From assembly GCA_977006965.1 (NCBI GenBank), contig OZ345380.1, forward strand, positions 1,612,001 through 1,676,000: a DNA stretch of 64,000 nt, written 5' to 3'. The stretch comes from Phymatolithon calcareum. Its lineage: Eukaryota > Rhodophyta > Florideophyceae > Hapalidiales. Made by a program: the position numbers and the translations under genes. This document shows positions 11,843-21,891 of this stretch, piece after piece. Position 1 is the first letter of the stretch. Each line of letters opens with the position of its first letter. The notes beneath the pieces are model-generated. The model saw only the letters and a program-made list of their open reading frames with translations, ran no database searches and was not told where the DNA came from.

Positions 11843-12424
11843 CGTTGACACAAGAAACAAGACATCCTGGGACACCTAGACATTGCGATCCGAAGACTAT
11901 TTCCAGAGAGGCTGCTCTGTTCTACTCAAGCAAACAGATTGAAATCTTTCTTCTATCGGCTGCAGAAAAAGAGAAAGCAATTCTTGAAAAGCTAACGACG
12001 TGGGATGACATTCCGCGGAAGGCCGTCCGATGATTTCGCCCGTTGCTTTCAGAGGTATATTGCTTGGCTTAGTCTTCCCTTTCACCAAGTTGCATCTTGG
12101 TTTCTAACAGTATGCCTTTTGTTTACGTTTCTATATTGTTCTTTCGCCACATGTTTGCGGGATGGAATCCGTGGGACATTTGTTTGATTGCGTGAAGCGT
12201 CGGCAGCTGGGGGAGCCTGGAAGGCAGATGAGAACAAACGACTTATTATCGCGTTTTTATCTGCCTTGCCAGATGGGTCACTTCCGCCCAAGCGCTATCG
12301 AGCGTCGCTCTTCGAGTCCACGTTCGAAAATTTAAGACAGCAATGTTTGAAGCGCGAGTTGCGGAGCCGCAGTAAAATCCGGTCGCTCAAGGCAGCGAAA
12401 CAGCACCTGCGGACAGTTCAAAGG

Positions 12425-12462
12425 CGAATAAAGCACATCACTGTGGTGATGTGCTTTATTCG
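12425..12462. repeat. Hairpin with 17-bp stem and TGTG loop
   Basis: Perfect inverted repeat (cgaataaagcacatcac / its complement). Equivalent but diverged hairpins occur in copy II near 52160-52195 and 52875-52912, where both arms have changed while pairing is partly kept. It contains AATAAA on one strand and TTTATT on the other, so it could act as a 3'-end signal; that is inference. Confidence 0.6.
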
Positions 12463-13002
12463 AGCTTCCTTCTGCCGAAGGACCGGTTTTTGCATCTGCA
12501 ACACCTTGCGCCATAGGGTCAGGTAACACAAGGATCACCGGTGACCCCCATAGTGGGGAGCTCGTCCACCTCAGGCCCATTTCTCCTCAATACTCCTGTT
12601 TCTGCTGCTTCTGTTCTGCGCTCTTTGCTTCTTTGGACTGCTGCATCTCATTCCACCGTTGGTGTCCCCTCGAGGAAACGTACCCGTGAGGACGATGGTA
12701 TTTGAGGAGCTCTTGTTCCCACTAGAAATGATACTGTCTCTTCGACTCAACATCTCCATGATTTGGTCGACGCTTCATTTACAGTGGGACCAACAGACGA
12801 GACAAGAGCTCTTTGAATTCCATCGTCCTCACGGGTACGTTTCCTCGAGTGGACGCCAACGGTGGAATGAGATGCAGCGGTCCAAAGAACCAAAGAGCGC
12901 GGAACAGAAGCAGCAGAAACGGGAGCATTGAGGAGGACTGGGCCTGAGGTGGACGAGCTCCCCAATATGGGGGTCACCGGAAGATCGGAGTTGTTAGCTT
13001 AC

Positions 13003-13180
13003 CAGTGGATTCCAAGCTTTTTCCTTCACCCTTCTTTTGGGGGAGGGTTTTTGCAGCAATGGCTACGACGTTAACCCGGGTTATGTCGATTTGATATTAG
13101 CGAGCTACGAAGAGCGTAGCGGTTGAAACGCATTTGCCTTGCGGTCTCATGCGTGGTTCTGAGGGTAGTCCCGTTAAATG
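13003..13180 (+). mobile_element. Solo LINE 3' UTR
   Basis: About 180 bp homologous to the 3' UTRs at 1285-1450 and 48370-48560 ('ggctacgacgttaacccggg', 'gcggtctcatg', ending A-rich). No ORF2 sequence precedes it; it abuts the right end of fold-back copy I. A severely 5'-truncated insertion is the simplest reading. Confidence 0.65.
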
Positions 13181-13689
13181 TAAAAGAACATCACTGGAAG
13201 CTAGATGTTTACGCCTGAAAATGTTTTATGGCAAGAGAGTTGGAACTTCTATTGTAAAAGGAATATTGCCTTTAACTGCTCGCTTTGCTTGCGTGAACAG
13301 AGAGATGTCATTTTTATACCAGAAATTACCCAGCACCGTCTGGAAACGTTCTACTGTTGGTCGCTTCGCGTATCTTTATGCCGTGCTAATGGAAAGCACT
13401 CCCAGTCTTCGGAATAGAAAAATATGAAAGCACGAATAAAGAGTCCAAATGGTGGTCGGTATCACCCCCTCCCACATGGGCAGTTGTCTTTTTTTTAAAA
13501 ATAAATTCATTTTCCAACTAAAAATTTCGAGTTGTTGGCAGTGCTAACTGTGACTATCAATTAAAGCAAACGGGTTGGATACAGTCAGACGAGACGGTGC
13601 GTTGCGCTCAGAGTGAAATCGTTACGTTAAGGGTCGCCTTGAATGGCTCACGTTGCAATCTGTTCCGTCAAGGTATTACTTCACAGTGA

Positions 13690-14125
13690 AGGTGAATTCT
13701 TCACCTCCGATGTGGGCTTTGTGAAAGGCGGCGACCAAGGGACGCCAGTCCGCCAAGATCTGATTAATGAGAGAGATATTGAATGAATCTGGTGGAGCAA
13801 TGATTTTGGAGTGTGGTTTTGACTGGCGCTTGTCGATTAAAGGGATCGCATGATAACAGTACCCTCGAGAGGCTAAATCCTTCGTCAGTAGTGTTGTTTT
13901 CCTGGAAGATCACAGTAACTCGGTATCCAATTTCCTTCTATGTGCCATCATCCTCCGCGCCATTTCTCCGTACATGTGTGACTTCTCAGAAAGCGCAGAT
14001 CTTCAACTTTTGCTCTCCGTAAACCAGCAAGTCGTACTTCTGTGCTGGATTTTGAGCTTCAACACCTCTGAAAGCAATGAAAATGAGCAAAAGGAGCCAA
14101 ACCTTAAAGCCGTTTGAAAATGCAG
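13690..14125 (-). pseudogene. Decayed secreted-protein gene
   Basis: On the minus strand a hydrophobic leader (KVWLLLLIFIAFRGVEAQ) is followed by KYDLLVYGEQKLKICAF, a stop, further coding-like sequence (EIGYRVTVIFQENNTTDEG), another stop and a frameshift, then PPDSFNISLINQILADW and HIGGEEFTFTVK. The quality of the leader and of the broken blocks argues for a real ancestral secreted protein. The interruptions argue that it is dead, unless some are introns I cannot define. Family not recognised. Confidence 0.4.
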
Positions 14126-14214
14126 ACACCCGTGCTCCCAGAGCCCATCCCTTTACAGCTCTCTTGCTTTGGCAGGATGACTAATGTGCCGGACCAAAAA
14201 CTAATACCCTTGCT

Positions 14215-14345
14215 TCTGTTTTTTCTTGAAAAGGCTTACTACTTTAACAGTCACCTTGGCTTTGATCACGATGTTCTTCTTACCAGCGGCGAGTTTATAG
14301 GGGAGAGTGATGCGCTCTTGTATAGTACCAATCCTCCGCGAGCGC
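14215..14345 (-). pseudogene. C-terminal fragment of a second decayed protein
   Basis: A minus-strand open piece reading RIGTIQERITLPYKLAAGKK, then a Val/Lys-rich strand (VKAKVTVKVV-like) and a stop. It lies immediately upstream of, and in the same orientation as, the decayed secreted gene and may be part of the same locus or a neighbouring relative. Confidence 0.3.
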
Positions 14346-14520
14346 CTTATATTTTATATTTTATTGTAACCACCGCTGGTCGGCGTTCCCAACATCGGAT
14401 TTGTCCCTCATCTTCTACACGTGTTAAATACACGTGTGATATGCCGTCTATTGCCCGATCTGTCGTAGGCGACTTTGGCAAAGATCACCGTGCCGCGCGC
14501 ACATACAAGCGTTGATCGTT

Positions 14521-14967
14521 ATGTTCCGGCCTTCACTGGCGCGGCTCGCGGGGCCAGGAAAAAGTGCCGCGAAGAAGGCGGGTAAGAGTAAGGGAGCGAG
14601 GCGACCAAATGTTCCCTTTCGACCGGATATGGAACTGGATGGGGAAACTCCACTAGGCAAGCAATTGAAGGAGATGTTGCGGCCAATGCCGCGACCGCCT
14701 CCACGCACGGAGGAAGAGCGAGCGCGTCTGCGACCTCTGATGATCAAGTACGGAAAGTTTCGGCGAAAAAACCACCTCATTCATTGTGGCAAACTTAATG
14801 AGCTGATGCGCGCCAAGGCTGCCGCCTTTGACGCTCTGCCTAACTATCGCAGAATTGAGGTAATACAGGCACCGATGGAGCCCATGCCGCTGAATCGCCC
14901 GCTATTTACACATACGCCGCCTATTCCCGGCTTCAATGCTGGAGAATTGACAAAGCGCGGATCGTGA
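14521..14967 (+). CDS. Small basic protein, possible mitochondrial ribosomal protein (mL40-like)
   Basis: 148 residues from the first ATG (14521). The first ~30 residues are rich in Arg, Lys, Ala, Ser and Gly without acids (MFRPSLARLAGPGKSAAKKA), a typical mitochondrial presequence. The body has charged helical stretches (EEERARLRPLMIKYGKFRRK, NELMRAKAAAFDALP) and ends with P-L-F-T-H-T-P-P-I-P-G-F. The helical middle followed by a TPPIP near the C-terminus recalls the MRP-L28/mL40 family of the large mitoribosomal subunit. This is pattern recognition, not a search result. It is convergent with the gene at 15262-16032. Confidence 0.6.
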   Translation: MFRPSLARLAGPGKSAAKKAGKSKGARRPNVPFRPDMELDGETPLGKQLKEMLRPMPRPPPRTEEERARLRPLMIKYGKFRRKNHLIHCGKLNELMRAKAAAFDALPNYRRIEVIQAPMEPMPLNRPLFTHTPPIPGFNAGELTKRGS

Positions 14968-15261
14968 GCAAACGACGAAGAAATTAGGCCTTTGGGGAAT
15001 ATCATTGTTGCGATGAATTGAAGGTCACGCCAACATGGAATTTTGAGTAGCTGAGCGATGATGTGCGGGAAGACCGTCCATTTTTTTATGTTCGAAATCT
15101 TCGCCCCAGAAGGTAGTACACCTGAAGCTCGAACCTGGATGGGCGACGGAAGAGTGAAAATCCAATAAACCAAACTTGAGGACCTCACGCATGTACCGCT
15201 GCACGGTTTAACGACGACTGAAGACAAAATTATGATTGATCAACTCTCAAATCACGGCTTG

Positions 15262-16032
15262 CTATGCATGCGCTCGTGCCGCAACAGATTGTGCCCCCTC
15301 TTCTGCGTCTGCAAACCTTGCAATATCATCGACAGCCACCTCACCGGTGCATCCTCTTGCACCCGCTCTGAGCGCGTCAAGCGTCTCATTGAGCACCTCC
15401 AGCTTCTGTCTAGCCGGAATGTCCGGATTATTCTCCAAAGTCGCCGCCAGCTCGGCAAGATACGGCGCAGCCCAATGCTCGGTAGGGATCTCACGCAACA
15501 GTGCCGAGAAATCGCCACCTTCAAAAGGTGCAGAGGAAGCCATAGAGGCGCGCGCACGCGCATCGGCAGCTGCCGCCGCGTCCACGGCCGCCGCACGCAG
15601 TGCCTCCGTTGCCAATTCGCGCACATCATCCGCCAGCCATGCAACTTCTCTGCCTGGTCTCCGTCGACGCGGTGTCGTCTGCTTCGGCTTCTTGCCGCGG
15701 AAAATATTCATAGAGAGATCTGAGTTTCCTGACCATTCCGAACCGCCGCTACCACGCCCTGCAGCAGGTCGCATTACACGCGGTGCATTCTCCCGTCGCG
15801 CTTCCGCTGTGCCTCGGGGACGCGTCCCCCGAGCTTGCCCTGATCCTCGCGCTACACGCGCCCCTTGTCCGCTACCACCGCTACCGGAGTTCACACTGAC
15901 GGCACCGCCGCGTCCGCGACTGAACGTGCCCGGATTTGGGAAATTGTCGAGGATCGAACGCACCGGGCCGCCGGCGCCGCGGCCTCGACCTGCGCGCACG
16001 GCGCTTCGCCCAGCGGCGCTTCCGAAAGCCAT
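15262..16032 (-). CDS. Gly/Arg/Ala-rich protein of unknown function
   Basis: 256 residues from the ATG at 16032; the frame extends 22 codons upstream without another ATG. The N-terminal half (about residues 1-115) is low-complexity Gly/Arg/Ser with RGRG and GRGRG motifs, as in RNA-binding RGG regions or an organelle presequence. The C-terminal half is helical and Ala-rich with a more complex end (DFSALLREIPTEHW, PYLAELAATLENNPDIP, QKLEVLNETLDAL). I do not recognise the family. GC is well above the flanks, which with codon structure supports a real gene. Long open frames on the opposite strand are GC-rich shadows. Confidence 0.7.
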   Translation of the reverse strand: MAFGSAAGRSAVRAGRGRGAGGPVRSILDNFPNPGTFSRGRGGAVSVNSGSGGSGQGARVARGSGQARGTRPRGTAEARRENAPRVMRPAAGRGSGGSEWSGNSDLSMNIFRGKKPKQTTPRRRRPGREVAWLADDVRELATEALRAAAVDAAAAADARARASMASSAPFEGGDFSALLREIPTEHWAAPYLAELAATLENNPDIPARQKLEVLNETLDALRAGARGCTGEVAVDDIARFADAEEGAQSVAARAHA

Positions 16033-16868
16033 GTGGCTTTGTTGCAGAGAACAGTAACAAATCGATAGAGAAGGGCAGTGTTGATGCTTGCAACGCAAGG
16101 ATCGCGGGACAGAGATTGCCGAAGCTGGGGCGGAATGGTCTCCAGGCGTCAGCGCTTCGTTGCCGGCGCAGACGGGGGACTGGCTCGTTGGTGTAATGCA
16201 TTTTTACACGTGGAAACGTGGGAGGTTGTGCTCTTTTGAGATCATCGTCAACGGAATCTACGTTGTGATGCATCGCGCCGCGCCTACCCTTGTAAATGGG
16301 AGGCCGAGTTCCAGGAGACAGTGCATCTTTATCGCGCTGATAGACACAGCGTTGCACAAAAAGGTCATATTTGGACGATGAGGAACGCACTGGTGCGCTG
16401 AGATAAGGAAGAAGAGCAAAGCAGATTTTCTCGTCCTCTGTGAGATTGTCAAGAATTGTTGGCACGACAAGACATCCCCTCGCTGCCCTCCAATAATGCC
16501 TTTTGTCACCCTTCGTTGTACGGGATACATGCTCATAATTCGCACCAGGTGGTTTCGCCGCTTCTTATGTCGTCTGCGATCAGCTGTTTTCATGGCCACA
16601 AGGTCGTGCAGTATTGTATTTTATTCTGCATTTCCCCCAAGTGAGGTTAGCAGCGCTTCAAAGGTCTAAGTTTTCTCCATTCTGCTACGGGTGTGCAGTG
16701 AGTACTTCGGGCTTCCACTTGCGCTGAAAAAAGGGTCTTGTCAATAGTTGTCACTTTATTTGGTATTTGTCCAAAGGCTTATGCATTTCGGTCAGAAAAC
16801 TTTCTGTGTAGACGAGGTGGGCTACACAGAGTGTATTTGCGGAAAAGCGACGGTTTCTACTTGTGCTT
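16033..16868. other. Intergenic with an unassigned open minus-strand frame
   Basis: A minus-strand frame open from about 16465 down into the preceding gene contains plausible protein sequence (ILDNLTEDEKICFALLPYLS, KYDLFVQRCVYQRDKDAL) but has no early ATG and overlaps the neighbouring gene in another frame. It could be a decayed gene or a missed exon. Nothing else is seen. Confidence 0.3.
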
Positions 16869-17282
16869 CTACTCTAGGACAGACAAATCGGTGTTAAACG
16901 AAAAGTATTTCTCGATCGCAACACTCACGTCCCAAACGCATTCCATACCCTTCGGGAAAAACGCGACGTCCCCGGCCTTCACGCGCATCGTCGCCCCAGA
17001 CTTGTTATCAGTGACAACCACATCCCCTTTCATTAGATAGCACGTTTCGTTGTCAGAGTAGCTCCAGTCGAACTTCGAAGCAGGGCACCCCCACGTGCCC
17101 CACGACTTGCATCCCAGTGCCTGCACTGTGGCGGGGTTTGCCGCAACCACGCGACGCATTCCTCCACCTACATCTTCAGGCTTCTGCGTTTGCGTTTGCG
17201 TCTTCTCCGCACACATGGCGACTCTTCCTCGCTTTCCCGTCAAGGACAGCCCGAAAACCGAGGTAACAAAGGCTGACCCCAT
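16869..17282 (-). CDS. Plastid-type cupin-domain protein (Cupin_3/DUF861-like)
   Basis: 137 residues from ATG 17282. The N-terminal ~30 residues (SAFVTSVFGLSLTGKRGRV) look like an organelle-targeting peptide. The rest is a single small cupin: WGTWGCPASKFDW, then SYSDNETCYLMKGDVVVTD, then VKAGDVAFFPKGMECVWDV. This matches the Cupin_3 family, whose members include ureidoglycine-aminohydrolase-like and many plant and algal plastid proteins. In this subfamily the metal-binding histidines are largely lost, and I see no His in the conserved motif, so a binding role is more likely than catalysis. The substrate is unknown. Confidence 0.85.
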   Translation of the reverse strand: MGSAFVTSVFGLSLTGKRGRVAMCAEKTQTQTQKPEDVGGGMRRVVAANPATVQALGCKSWGTWGCPASKFDWSYSDNETCYLMKGDVVVTDNKSGATMRVKAGDVAFFPKGMECVWDVSVAIEKYFSFNTDLSVLE

Positions 17283-18007
17283 GCCCTCGTCGTAGATCTA
17301 AAATTGCCGTGAAGCCCACGATCTTATTTGACTTTGTTTTCAAATACTTTTCGGTTGATTGGGTGTACACCCAGAGGGATATGTTTATTTTCACGCATGT
17401 TGCAATAAATTACTCGAAATGAAAGATATTGGGACGAGATTCGATGGCTAGCAATTGGGTGTTGTGAGACGAGAGGAGCAGAATCGCTTGACCCGAATCG
17501 TCCTGCAGGGCCGTGACCCTGGTACATGCCCTATAACCGTCGGGGGATTTCGACCCTTTTTTGGTTATCTCGCAATGATCTCGCACACACAACCCTAAAT
17601 TTATTGCCTGCCCTGCACGTTGGATCTCCTGGCCTTGGTATGCCCATTGCACAGCCCTATGTTGAAATTTCTAGATGGATAACGACACTTGTATCGAAGG
17701 TCAATGGCAATAATAAAAGCAGTCAAGGCGCAAGCGTCTTCGTTTTTATCGTTTTTGAGGTTTGGATGACGGGTAGGAATAACTATTGAAAGTTTTGAAA
17801 TTGTTTTTCTTGACACGAGGAAGTATTCAACTCGAGAAAACATTCCAAGGTTTTGAATCCGATGCAAAACGCATTCGACTTCGAGCCTCGGTAAGGGAAA
17901 ATGGGAGTTTTGAAAAAAAAAGATTATTAAACCAGATGCCATTAGACACATCACAGAATCAATGCATCGGTCATTGATCGCCAATGTCGCATGAAGACAA
18001 TGGGCGT
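17283..18007. other. Intergenic, no gene seen
   Basis: AT-rich, no coding frame of substance. Probably holds the upstream region of the cupin gene and the 3' region of the MYB gene, both on the minus strand. Confidence 0.6.
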
Positions 18008-19297
18008 TCACAGGTCCTCCAACATAGCCTCCTCAAACGGTTCAGTTTTCGCAGAGGTCAACATCTCCAACTCAATCTCACCATCCTGATCGAACATATC
18101 GACATTACTGGAGCGATAACCTCCCGAGAAATTGGTCACTTTGCGCATGAAGTCATCATAGTCCGCCAAATTACCAAGACTGGAATTTTTCTTCATACCG
18201 GGACAAAGTGGCACCGGAGCTGGCATAGTAGTCTGAATCAGCGCCTCATCATGAACCACACCGCCCTTCTCATCCACCATAACGAGCACATCCGATTCCA
18301 CACCGGAATCATTCGACACAGGCGAACAAGCACTATCTCGCAAATACTGCAATCCAACACCGTCATCACAATCAAATGCGGGGAACGGTGGCGAACTCGT
18401 CTCCGCTCCATCAGTCACCAGCGATTCCGTCACAGGTTCCTCCTTAGATCGAGCCACAGTCTTATCAACATCTTCAGTCTGTTCACCATTGGCAGCACTC
18501 GTAGCCTCTTCCGTCAACACACTACTGTTGAGACTCTCCTTCTCCGCCGGTCGCTGCACAGCGGCCATCTGTGTCGGCGTCACACCATCCATAGGACGAG
18601 GATATGCAAACTGCATGCCCATCATATGATGATTAGTAAATGCCATACCAGCCATAACAGCCGAAGCAGCCGCAGCCTCAATGGCCGCCTCAGCCGCGCT
18701 CTGTGATCCAAACACCGTAGTCGCATTCGCCAAAGCTGTGACACGTTGCTCCTCACAAGCCGCAGCAGCTGCGGCAACAGCCGCGGCAGCAGCAGCGGCG
18801 CCCGGAGCACCTGCCGCCGCAACTGCGGCAGCCTGGGCGCGACGTTTACGTGCCTCACGATCCAACTTCATCTGATACTTCTGTGCATGTGTGCGAACCT
18901 GTTTCGGAGTGCGAGTACCGACATACTGTGAGATGGCGACATAATTCTTCGGACCGAACAAACGACCGGCATAGAGAAATTGATTATGTTCCATCTCCGT
19001 CCAATAGCGCGTTTTTCCAGCACGGTCATCCTCCTCAATTCCCACACGTCCGGATCGAGCGGCGTTGGTAGTGGCGGCCGCAGCGGCCGCTGCGGCAGCG
19101 GCAGCTCGCGCTGCAAATAGTTCCGGTGTGTTGGGAGCGGCGGCAAAGCGGAGTTGAGCAAAGCTGGCCGCGGCATGCTGACGACCTCGGGATTTCAAAT
19201 GACGGATCTGTGCGGAGTAGCGACGAATGTCATGTTCGAGTTCGGCGATACGTTTCTGCTGACGACCGATGACGGATTCATAGTTGGGTGCAACCAT
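18008..19297 (-). CDS. MYB-related transcription factor, SHAQKYF class
   Basis: 429 residues. An N-terminal coiled-coil-like segment (about 10-37, rich in Arg, Glu and Gln) and a poly-Ala tract lead to one MYB repeat at about residues 95-150: RYWTEMEHNQFLYAGRLFG, then YVAISQYVGTRTPKQVRTHA, then QKYQMKL. The T-H-A-Q-K-Y block is the hallmark of the single-repeat class that includes CCA1/LHY/REVEILLE in plants and related algal and protist factors. The first tryptophan is present. The middle is Ala-rich and the C-terminal third is acidic (DCDDGVGLQYL, DQDGEIELEML), suggesting an activation domain. Nuclear DNA binding is expected; target genes are unknown. Long plus-strand frames opposite it come from the Ala-codon repeats. 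Confidence 0.92.
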   Translation of the reverse strand: MVAPNYESVIGRQQKRIAELEHDIRRYSAQIRHLKSRGRQHAAASFAQLRFAAAPNTPELFAARAAAAAAAAAAATTNAARSGRVGIEEDDRAGKTRYWTEMEHNQFLYAGRLFGPKNYVAISQYVGTRTPKQVRTHAQKYQMKLDREARKRRAQAAAVAAAGAPGAAAAAAAVAAAAAACEEQRVTALANATTVFGSQSAAEAAIEAAAASAVMAGMAFTNHHMMGMQFAYPRPMDGVTPTQMAAVQRPAEKESLNSSVLTEEATSAANGEQTEDVDKTVARSKEEPVTESLVTDGAETSSPPFPAFDCDDGVGLQYLRDSACSPVSNDSGVESDVLVMVDEKGGVVHDEALIQTTMPAPVPLCPGMKKNSSLGNLADYDDFMRKVTNFSGGYRSSNVDMFDQDGEIELEMLTSAKTEPFEEAMLEDL

Positions 19298-21891
19298 GGT
19301 CAGTACTGTTCATGGACGGGAGTTGGCAGGCATGGACGAAGGTGTCTGCAACGGTGTGGAGGGCGGTGGTGGTGGTGGTGGGAGGACGGAGGTTAGGGTG
19401 TTAGACCGTCAACGATTGTTGGTACCCTTTCACGGCAGATACGCCCTTCGTTTGAGTGCGCAGGAAGTATATGTCGAAATTTCAAAGATAAAATACAATC
19501 TGCGTGCCCCTGTCACGCGCTATTTTCGCATCTTTAGGAGAAATTTTCATAAATTATTTTTGTTTTTTCAGTGCTGGGGTATGTGCAGGGAGGCGTCATA
19601 AAGGTGTGTTATGAAGCGGCAAAAAACCTAGGTTTGTTTTCAACCAGGGTTTTGCGGAATGCATAGACGATCGAATATGCCCGGCATTGCGTTTTTTGTA
19701 TTGAAAATGCATGCCCACTTTGCATCACCGTGGCTTCTGTCATACAGAGGCGGGTCACTCCGCCTGTCACAGCACCGGCGAGAGAGAATTAGCGGCACGA
19801 CACGATGGCCACGCAACGTGTTCTGGAAGAGGTCCAGTAGAAAACTTGTAAATTTCAATCATGCTAGATTTTTTCGCGTATCGTGATATCGATTCGCAGT
19901 CGGTTGCTTGGACCTTGCTCGCGAGCAGAGTCTGCATGGAATCATCATCATCATGATTGATGATCGGTAGATTCTTCGCGTACAAGGGCCAAGCGGAATT
20001 TGTTGCTGATGAGGACGTGCGCAGCGTGCGGCAGAGCGAGAGATCAGATGAAGATAAAGCCTTCAGTTGGTCTTGAGTCTTGCGAGAGGAGTTTCGGATG
20101 ATCCGCCACCATGATCGACACCACTTTGGCAATAATATGAAATGGAAACGCTCTCACTGTTCCATGAGAGGAAAAGCCACCAACTGACTGGATGAACAAC
20201 TGACCGTATGATAAACCTGTGTCTGTGCTATCCGGTTCTACAGTACTGTCCTTGGGACAATACCCAGAATGAGAGCCACAGGTTTCAAAAAATCATAGAA
20301 ATGACCAATAGAGATAAAAACGGGCTAAGCCCCAATGTTTAGATTGGGATACACTGGTATCAATCATACGGGGCAGCGTTAGTATCAATCAGACCGTCCG
20401 TGTTGGTCATCGTGACATCATGATGGCGATGATCATCATGATCAATAGTTATTTTCAGAGAGAAAGAGGGGGGCACTGCAAGTCCACAGGCCAGACAGAC
20501 TGACTGCGCCTTCCGCCATGTACAGTATACGAAACTTGAATTGACAATAATGGGCACGGGACACTCAGTTAATCCACCTGGCTGGTAATCAATCAATGCC
20601 ATTGTATAATCGATAGAGACTAGTCCTCTTTCCAACTACCGCTCGGTTTCTTTCTCGCTATTGTCATCATGATCATCTTCATCATCGAACTAATATCTTT
20701 CGATCTCCAGAAGGGGTGGAACCTGCAAATAGAGCTCGAATTCCTATATTTATCTCCATCTGGAAACGGTCTCAGTTCCTACCTCTGTTCAGACAGAATT
20801 GCAGCGCATTGGTGTACAGTATTACACTAATTTTTAGGCAACAAGATTCACTGAGCTGAATAGATATGTGCAACTCCGCATTTGCGTGCTGCGCTCTGAA
20901 GATATTCGCAAAAACACGGATGAGGAGCTCGTCCTTCGCACAGCACTACCCTCTTCTCGCGCCAATGATGGATGTACAAGAAGTTCCTCTCCCAGGGTTG
21001 TTTGCAGGGGAGAGTGAAACTCACCCCTGCACTCACCCCTGTTCACTTTCGTTGCCGACTTCGGAACAACTCTTCATGCAACTCCCTCAAATGTTTTATA
21101 TCAATGGACAGCCTCTAGTCCTACCTATCACTCTTGTTACTATACCATCCGCATTGATGACTATTTGCGACCTTATGTATTGCAGCACCTGCTATGCATA
21201 GTTTTGTTCGCGTACTGTCCTACGCAGAGTTTGGCACTACTGCAGGGCTGGCTCTTCCAATTCTACGCTTGTCTTGGTCCGTACTCGTGTCTGTCTGGCT
21301 CTTTCGCTGCATCTCCATTTCGGGCAGAGAAAGCATAAATTGGACTCCGTCTTTGAAATATTTTGCAAAAACGACTTTTTTAGATAAATCGATGGAGAGG
21401 CGGAAATCTCCCCTTGTATCTTGGAAATCTAACCAATCACAGCAGGCCATGCAAAACGTCTGCAAAAATCCTTTTTTTCCTAATTTTCTACCAGTAGTTG
21501 AACTAACTTCGCTGTCCGTTTGCAACGGCTACTGGAATGGATGGTATGATAGGGCCATGACTGGTCACGCCATCCGCGCATCGTGTCACGCCGTTTTCCA
21601 GCCACAAGTCTGCAATGCGCCGTTCAATCATTTTCATTGTGATCTCGACTGTAAGCGCCAACGGGGGAGAGCCAAGCTCGCAGTGGCGAGAGAGAAACAG
21701 AGAGTGTACACGGGGGCTCTCGAGCGCGAAAGGCAAGAAGTAACAGCTCATCTCAATTTTTCTGCCTAACTCAGATGCGGAGAGTTGCGGAGAGAAATGA
21801 ACTTTTAAAATTTCGCAAAACCACATCAGAAGACGAAAGAGGCGTGCACTCATTTTTCGCGGTCCCAACGCTCCATTGATGCACTGGTAAA
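19298..21891. other. Intergenic, no supported gene
   Basis: Includes the MYB upstream region. 19.9-20.7 kb is rich in 'atcatcatgat'-type simple sequence. Plus-strand frames at 20866-21201 and 21194-21769 lack domain-like composition or consistent homology and are not called. Confidence 0.5.

Larger units (their letters stand above)
11120..13000 (+). mobile_element. Fold-back-type element, copy I
   Basis: A ~1.9-kb unit homologous to 51.95-54.25 kb. In order: a leader, an ORF (frameshifted N-terminus from about 11233; main open part 11405-11842), a conserved GT..AG intron-like gap (about 12054-12110), a second coding block with WKADENKRLIIAFLSA, and a 38-nt hairpin at 12425-12462. It then ends in a long imperfect palindrome in which about 12540-12712 pairs with about 12815-12980. 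The right arm is shorter than in copy II and stops at the LINE 3' UTR that begins near 13003. It encodes no transposase I recognise, so the class is uncertain. Confidence 0.6.

Noticed and set aside
14114-14515. Plus-strand 133-codon frame
   Set aside because: It lies opposite better minus-strand coding blocks and lacks recognisable composition.
15236-16057. Plus-strand frames of 163 and 273 codons
   Set aside because: GC-rich shadows of the minus-strand Gly/Arg/Ala-rich gene.
20866-21769. Two plus-strand frames of 111 and 191 codons
   Set aside because: No domain-like pattern, irregular composition, overlapping frames on the other strand.
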